Shown here one piece after another: positions 59,967 through 64,000 of a stretch of 64,000 nucleotides of DNA. The stretch covers positions 39,296-103,295 of the forward strand of contig NZ_VRLS01000093.1 of the NCBI RefSeq assembly GCF_008017825.1, given 5' to 3'. Made by a program: the position numbers and the translations under genes. Origin of the DNA: Mesonia sp008017825 (GTDB lineage Bacteria > Bacteroidota > Bacteroidia > Flavobacteriales > Flavobacteriaceae). The notes under the pieces are model-generated. The model was not told where the DNA came from and ran no database searches. It was given only the letters and a program-made list of their open reading frames with translations. How positions within the stretch are numbered: the stretch's first letter is position 1; each line of letters opens with the position of its first letter.

Positions 59967-62900
59967 ATGTTAAAAAAATACTTTTTCTGTTTCATATGTA
60001 TTATGAATTTTTCTTTATTTATCAATGCTCAAGGGTTTGATTGTTCAAATCCAATATCTGTGACTAGCATTCCTTATATGGATGCTGATGATACGGTAAA
60101 CTTTGGAAATAATATAGTAGGATTAGCAGGGGCTACTGGATGTAATACAACATCTCCAACAGCTTTTACAGGTAATGAAGTGGTGTATAATCTTAATTTA
60201 GTTCAAGATAAGGTTGTAAATATAAGTTTGTCTAATATTAACTCTCAATACGCTGGGCTATTTATCTATCAAAATTGTACTGATATAGGTTTAACTTGTA
60301 TAGACGGTTTTGTAAATGGAGCAAATACCAATAACATTGATGTAAATTCATTACTTCTTACTCAAAATCAAGATTATTATATTGTCATCACTTCAGATGC
60401 TGTTCAAGGTAGTCAAAGTACAACCTATAATTTGAATATTACTTGCGACACCCCTACTCCTCCCACTGGGAATGCTATTCAAGATTTTTGTGATGGTGAT
60501 ACGTTGTTAGATTTAATTGCAGTAGGAAATAATATTACTTGGTATTATAATTTTGGAGGAACTTTATATCCAGCAATTCCACCTCTTACCAATTATCAAT
60601 TGCAGGATCAAAATACATATTATGCCACGCAAACAATAGATGGTTGTGAAAGTAGCTTTTTCGCTGTGACAGCCAATAAAACACCTCCAGCTCCCATTGG
60701 AGCCTCATTACAAACTTTTTGTGGGGGAGAAACCTTGGCAGATTTAAATATAAATGGAACTAACCTCATTTGGTATTCTAATACAAGTGCTACAATTGTT
60801 ATACCTCCTACTACATTATTAGTTGATGGTACAACATATTATGTGAGAGATCAAGTAGGAACTTGCTTAAGTGATGCAATTGCTATAACTGTAGAAAGAG
60901 ATCCTGTCTCTCCTGTAGCAGAAAGCGAGCAGGTATTTTGTGCAGGGGAAACTTTAAATGATTTTATTGTTGGTGGGCAAAACCTAACTTGGTACTCCGA
61001 TGCCGCAGGAACAACAGTCATAACTAACCCAACGACTACAGTTTTAGTCGATGGTACAATTTATTATGTAAGTCAAACTATAGGGGGGTGTGAAAGTGAG
61101 CTAATACCTGTAGAAGCTGCAATTATAACTCCCCCAATTGCAGATATAACACAAGATTTTTGTCCTGGAATGATGTTGAGTGAGCTAGAGGTTGAAGGTA
61201 ATAATTTAATTTGGTATTCTGATGCAGCAGGGACTATTGTAATTAATGACCCTTCAAGTTCACCTTTAGTAAATGGAATTACTTATTATGTCTCACAATC
61301 TTATGGAGTGAATTGTGAAAGTGCATTGCTAGCGATCACTGTTAATCAATTATCAACAAGTCAATGTACATATATTTCTGTAGATGATACCACATATAAT
61401 ACTACTCAACTAGTAACGGATGTTTTAATTGATAATCCTTGTGCTTTTACAAAAAATATTAACGGATATACAGGTATTAACCCTCAATCAGGATCATCTA
61501 CATCGGCAAATGGAATAGCTTACTTTAAGAATTATAATTCAGCTTTTCCGTTAAAGTCAGGTATAATTTTAGCTACAGGTCACGCAGAAGATGCAGAGGG
61601 GCCCTTAGGAAATGTTAGTTTTGGAGGAGGAGGATGGAATTCTGATCCTCAATTAACGGCTTATGCTATAGCACAAGCAGGTAGCGCTAGTTACTTTGAC
61701 GCAACACTCATAGAATTTGAATTTTTCCCATTGAGCGACCAAGTAAGTTTTAATTACGTTTTTTCTTCTAATGAATATGGTTCATTTCAATGTGGCTTTG
61801 GAGATCCTTTCGCATTTTTTTTAGAAGATCCTAATGGTAATGTTATTAATATGGCTACAGTACCAGTATCAGGTGATATCGTTTCAGTAGAAACCGTTAG
61901 AGACATTCAATACAATTTGTCTTGTCCTTCTGCTAATGTTGCATATTTTGATAAGTTCTATGGAGCCACTGGTGGTTTACCTGGGAATTCGGCGCCTGTA
62001 AATTTAAAAGGCCATACAGTTAAAATGCAAGCAATTGCTACAGTAGTCCCATTGACTAATTATAAGATGAAAATGGTAATTCAAGATAAAAATGACTCTG
62101 CTTATGATGCGGCTGTTTTTATCGAAGAGGGTAGTTTTTTTATTGGATTTGATTTAGGACCAGATTTAACTTTCGCTAATGGAGGAGTAGATTGTGATGA
62201 TGAATCAATAGATATAGGGTATACTAGTACAAGTGCTCTTGCAACTTATCAATGGTATGAATACGATGCTAGTGTCGGAGATTTTATTCCTTTGCCAGGG
62301 GAGACCAATCCAACCTACACGGTAACGGAAACAGGAACTTATCAGTTAGGAGTTGATTTAGGAGCAGGCTGTGAATCTACCGATCAGGTGTATGTAGAAA
62401 TAGGAGTGCAACCTATTCCTCCTGTAGTTCCTATTGAATTTTTTGACTGTCAGCACGGGACAACAAACGGAACTGCAACTTTCGATTTAACCACTCAACA
62501 TTCTGTAATACTTAATGGACAACAAGATGTGACTATTTTTTGGTATGAAGATCAAAATGATGCTATAGCTGGAAATGCTAATACAATAGCTTCTCCTACA
62601 AATTATACAAATACTACACCATTTCAACAAACGATTTACGTTCGTATGGAAAGTGATTTGATTGGTAATTGTTTTGAAATTGTACCTGTATCTATAACTG
62701 TAGGAGAGGCCCCTAATATCCCCATGCCTATCCCTAATATCGAAATATGTGATGATGATACTGATGGAATAGAAACCTTCAATCTAACAGATAATGAAAC
62801 TTTAATTCTTTCTAATGAGCCTAACCCTGGAGATTATACTGTTACTTACCACGAAAGCGCAAATGATCGTGCCAATGGTATAGAAATAGTAGGAAGTACT

Positions 62901-64000
62901 GCTTATGACAATACTACTCCTAATTCACAAACTATCTATGTTAGAGTGGAAAATACCGATGGTTGTATTACCGATTTCAGTTTTGATCTTGTCATCCTTC
63001 CATTACCTACGTACAACGTACCTTCAGATTACAGCTTATGTGATGAAGATGGATTAGAAGATGGCTTTACGGATTTTGACTTTACGGTAAGTACGACTCA
63101 GATCGAAGGAATAAATACGAATTTGACCATTACCTATTATGAAACTTCAGCGGAAGCAGATGGAGGATTAGTAGGAGATCAGTTAGGAATCCCTTATACA
63201 AATACCACCGTTGATAATCAAACCGTCTATGTACGTATAGAAGATACTACAACTAATTGTTATGCGGTAGAGCCTTTATTATTAGAAGTCATCGCTATAC
63301 CAACGGCTACCATGCCTGTTACTTATGAGTTGTGCGATACCAATGGAGACAGTCAAGAACAATTTGATTTATCTACTTTAGATACCACGGTAAATAACGA
63401 TCCAAATGTTACGATCACTTACCACGCCACTCAAAATGATGCAGATGCAGGAACACCTGCTTTGCCTAACTTATATACCTCTCCAACGGCTACGATTTAC
63501 ATTCGTGTAGAAGATAATGCTGGAGCAGGATGTTACAATACGACTACTGTAGATTTACAAGTAAATGAAGGAGCCAACGTACCAAATCCATTACCGACCT
63601 TAGAAGTTTGTGATGATGATACAGATGGTATCGCAACTTTTAACTTAACGGATAATGAAGCAACGATCTTATCAAATGAGCCTAGTCCGGCAAACTTTGA
63701 TGTAACGTATTATGCAAACGCTACAGATTTAGCTAATGCAAATGTGATTGCTACAGAAACCGCTTATGATAATGCGACAGCAAATACTCAAACGATATAC
63801 ATAGCTGTTGAGAATTTAACGACAGGTTGTATTACAGAGGCTCAGTTTGATATTACGGTAAACCCGCTACCAACTTATAATGCCCCTGCAGATTATACAC
63901 TTTGTGATCAAGGAGCGCAGGACGGCTTTACGGATTTTGACTTTACGGTAAGTACGACTCAGATCGAAGGAGTAAATACGAATTTAACTATTACCTATTA
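59967..64000 (+). CDS. Large secreted surface protein with Ig-like and choice-of-anchor-L domains (3' end outside the window)
   Basis: 1,344 codons are visible with no stop. A signal peptide covers about 1-22 (SLFINAQ). Four Ig-like repeats of about 75 residues follow at about 172-462 (pattern F-C-G-TL-DL, WYSDAAGT, GTTYYV, GCES). A choice-of-anchor-L domain lies at about 470-740 (FPLKSGIILATGHAEDAEGP, YVFSSNEYGSFQCGFGDPFA). From about residue 825, repeats of about 95 residues run to the window end, each beginning with a cysteine-acidic motif such as CDDDTDGI. Such Bacteroidetes proteins are adhesins normally exported by the type IX system; the C-terminal sorting domain would lie outside. No close promoter consensus was found. 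Confidence 0.88.
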   Translation, partial: MLKKYFFCFICIMNFSLFINAQGFDCSNPISVTSIPYMDADDTVNFGNNIVGLAGATGCNTTSPTAFTGNEVVYNLNLVQDKVVNISLSNINSQYAGLFIYQNCTDIGLTCIDGFVNGANTNNIDVNSLLLTQNQDYYIVITSDAVQGSQSTTYNLNITCDTPTPPTGNAIQDFCDGDTLLDLIAVGNNITWYYNFGGTLYPAIPPLTNYQLQDQNTYYATQTIDGCESSFFAVTANKTPPAPIGASLQTFCGGETLADLNINGTNLIWYSNTSATIVIPPTTLLVDGTTYYVRDQVGTCLSDAIAITVERDPVSPVAESEQVFCAGETLNDFIVGGQNLTWYSDAAGTTVITNPTTTVLVDGTIYYVSQTIGGCESELIPVEAAIITPPIADITQDFCPGMMLSELEVEGNNLIWYSDAAGTIVINDPSSSPLVNGITYYVSQSYGVNCESALLAITVNQLSTSQCTYISVDDTTYNTTQLVTDVLIDNPCAFTKNINGYTGINPQSGSSTSANGIAYFKNYNSAFPLKSGIILATGHAEDAEGPLGNVSFGGGGWNSDPQLTAYAIAQAGSASYFDATLIEFEFFPLSDQVSFNYVFSSNEYGSFQCGFGDPFAFFLEDPNGNVINMATVPVSGDIVSVETVRDIQYNLSCPSANVAYFDKFYGATGGLPGNSAPVNLKGHTVKMQAIATVVPLTNYKMKMVIQDKNDSAYDAAVFIEEGSFFIGFDLGPDLTFANGGVDCDDESIDIGYTSTSALATYQWYEYDASVGDFIPLPGETNPTYTVTETGTYQLGVDLGAGCESTDQVYVEIGVQPIPPVVPIEFFDCQHGTTNGTATFDLTTQHSVILNGQQDVTIFWYEDQNDAIAGNANTIASPTNYTNTTPFQQTIYVRMESDLIGNCFEIVPVSITVGEAPNIPMPIPNIEICDDDTDGIETFNLTDNETLILSNEPNPGDYTVTYHESANDRANGIEIVGSTAYDNTTPNSQTIYVRVENTDGCITDFSFDLVILPLPTYNVPSDYSLCDEDGLEDGFTDFDFTVSTTQIEGINTNLTITYYETSAEADGGLVGDQLGIPYTNTTVDNQTVYVRIEDTTTNCYAVEPLLLEVIAIPTATMPVTYELCDTNGDSQEQFDLSTLDTTVNNDPNVTITYHATQNDADAGTPALPNLYTSPTATIYIRVEDNAGAGCYNTTTVDLQVNEGANVPNPLPTLEVCDDDTDGIATFNLTDNEATILSNEPSPANFDVTYYANATDLANANVIATETAYDNATANTQTIYIAVENLTTGCITEAQFDITVNPLPTYNAPADYTLCDQGAQDGFTDFDFTVSTTQIEGVNTNLTITY
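62751..64000 (+). repeat. 861-bp tandem repeat inside the surface protein gene
   Basis: Two positions show the same 861-bp (287-codon) offset: CDDDTDG modules at 62751 and 63612, and DGFTDFDF modules at 63063 and 63924. The second pair includes a 48-bp stretch identical in DNA (63063-63110 and 63924-63971). Each unit holds three modules of about 95 residues. The second unit is cut by the window end. Confidence 0.85.

Overview
The window is a low-GC chromosomal segment from a member of the Bacteroidetes, almost certainly a marine Flavobacteriaceae. The evidence is a SusC-type receptor, STN-domain and FecR/ECF signalling genes, Bacteroidetes promoters of the TTG-N19/20-TAnnTTTG type, near absence of Shine-Dalgarno sequences, fused secDF, the gene order rpsL-rpsG-fusA-rpsJ-rplC without tuf, many lipoproteins, and a giant Ig-like/choice-of-anchor-L surface protein. 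No rRNA, tRNA, CRISPR array, prophage or insertion sequence was found.

Layout. 1-2861 (minus): the 5' part of a SusC-like receptor and an Omp85-type outer membrane protein. 3037-20125 (plus): a nearly unbroken translation supercluster, joining the str genes (rpsL, rpsG, fusA, rpsJ), the S10 and spc clusters, secY-infA-rpmJ and the alpha cluster through rplQ. 20212-26145 (plus): carA, eno, gltA and two amidinotransferase-fold hydrolases (a DDAH-like protein and CtlX) separated by a compact structured element. 26147-30948: mostly minus-strand membrane and envelope genes (BCCT transporter, SDR/DUF2867, MarC, a thioredoxin-like protein). 31156-32925: argS. 32967-37772 (minus): a YitT-like protein and a complete ECF sigma/FecR/TonB-receptor system. 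38090-40364 (plus): ffh and folD. 40392-45739 (minus): a four-gene putative operon, rluF, a hydrolase, and lipoproteins including a lipidated pyrophosphatase. 45881-55587: queE, gyrB, two tandem DUF6588-like proteins, mdh and secDF on plus, with a DUF2911 gene on minus. 55876-59730 (minus): folE-cysS-yidD-lgt-DUF192. 59967 to the end (plus): the first 1,344 codons of a repeat-rich secreted protein.

How the genes fit together. The first third is the core translation machinery plus SecY and RpoA; ffh, secDF, yidD and lgt, further along, belong to protein targeting, export and lipoprotein maturation. Gaps within the ribosomal cluster are mostly 2-20 bp, but four are long, contain inverted repeats, and lie before rplC, rpsH, rpsD and rplQ. 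Genes encoded at or near three of these sites (L4, S8, S4) are known autoregulators in other phyla. These gaps are the best candidates for undescribed regulation here. Other notable signals are the structured element at 25121-25192, an orphan terminator in the gap upstream of ffh, a 26-nt promoter/leader similarity between rpsL and ffh, and an 861-bp tandem repeat in the terminal adhesin.

All calls come from reading the sequence and knowledge of the protein families; no database search or folding program was run.
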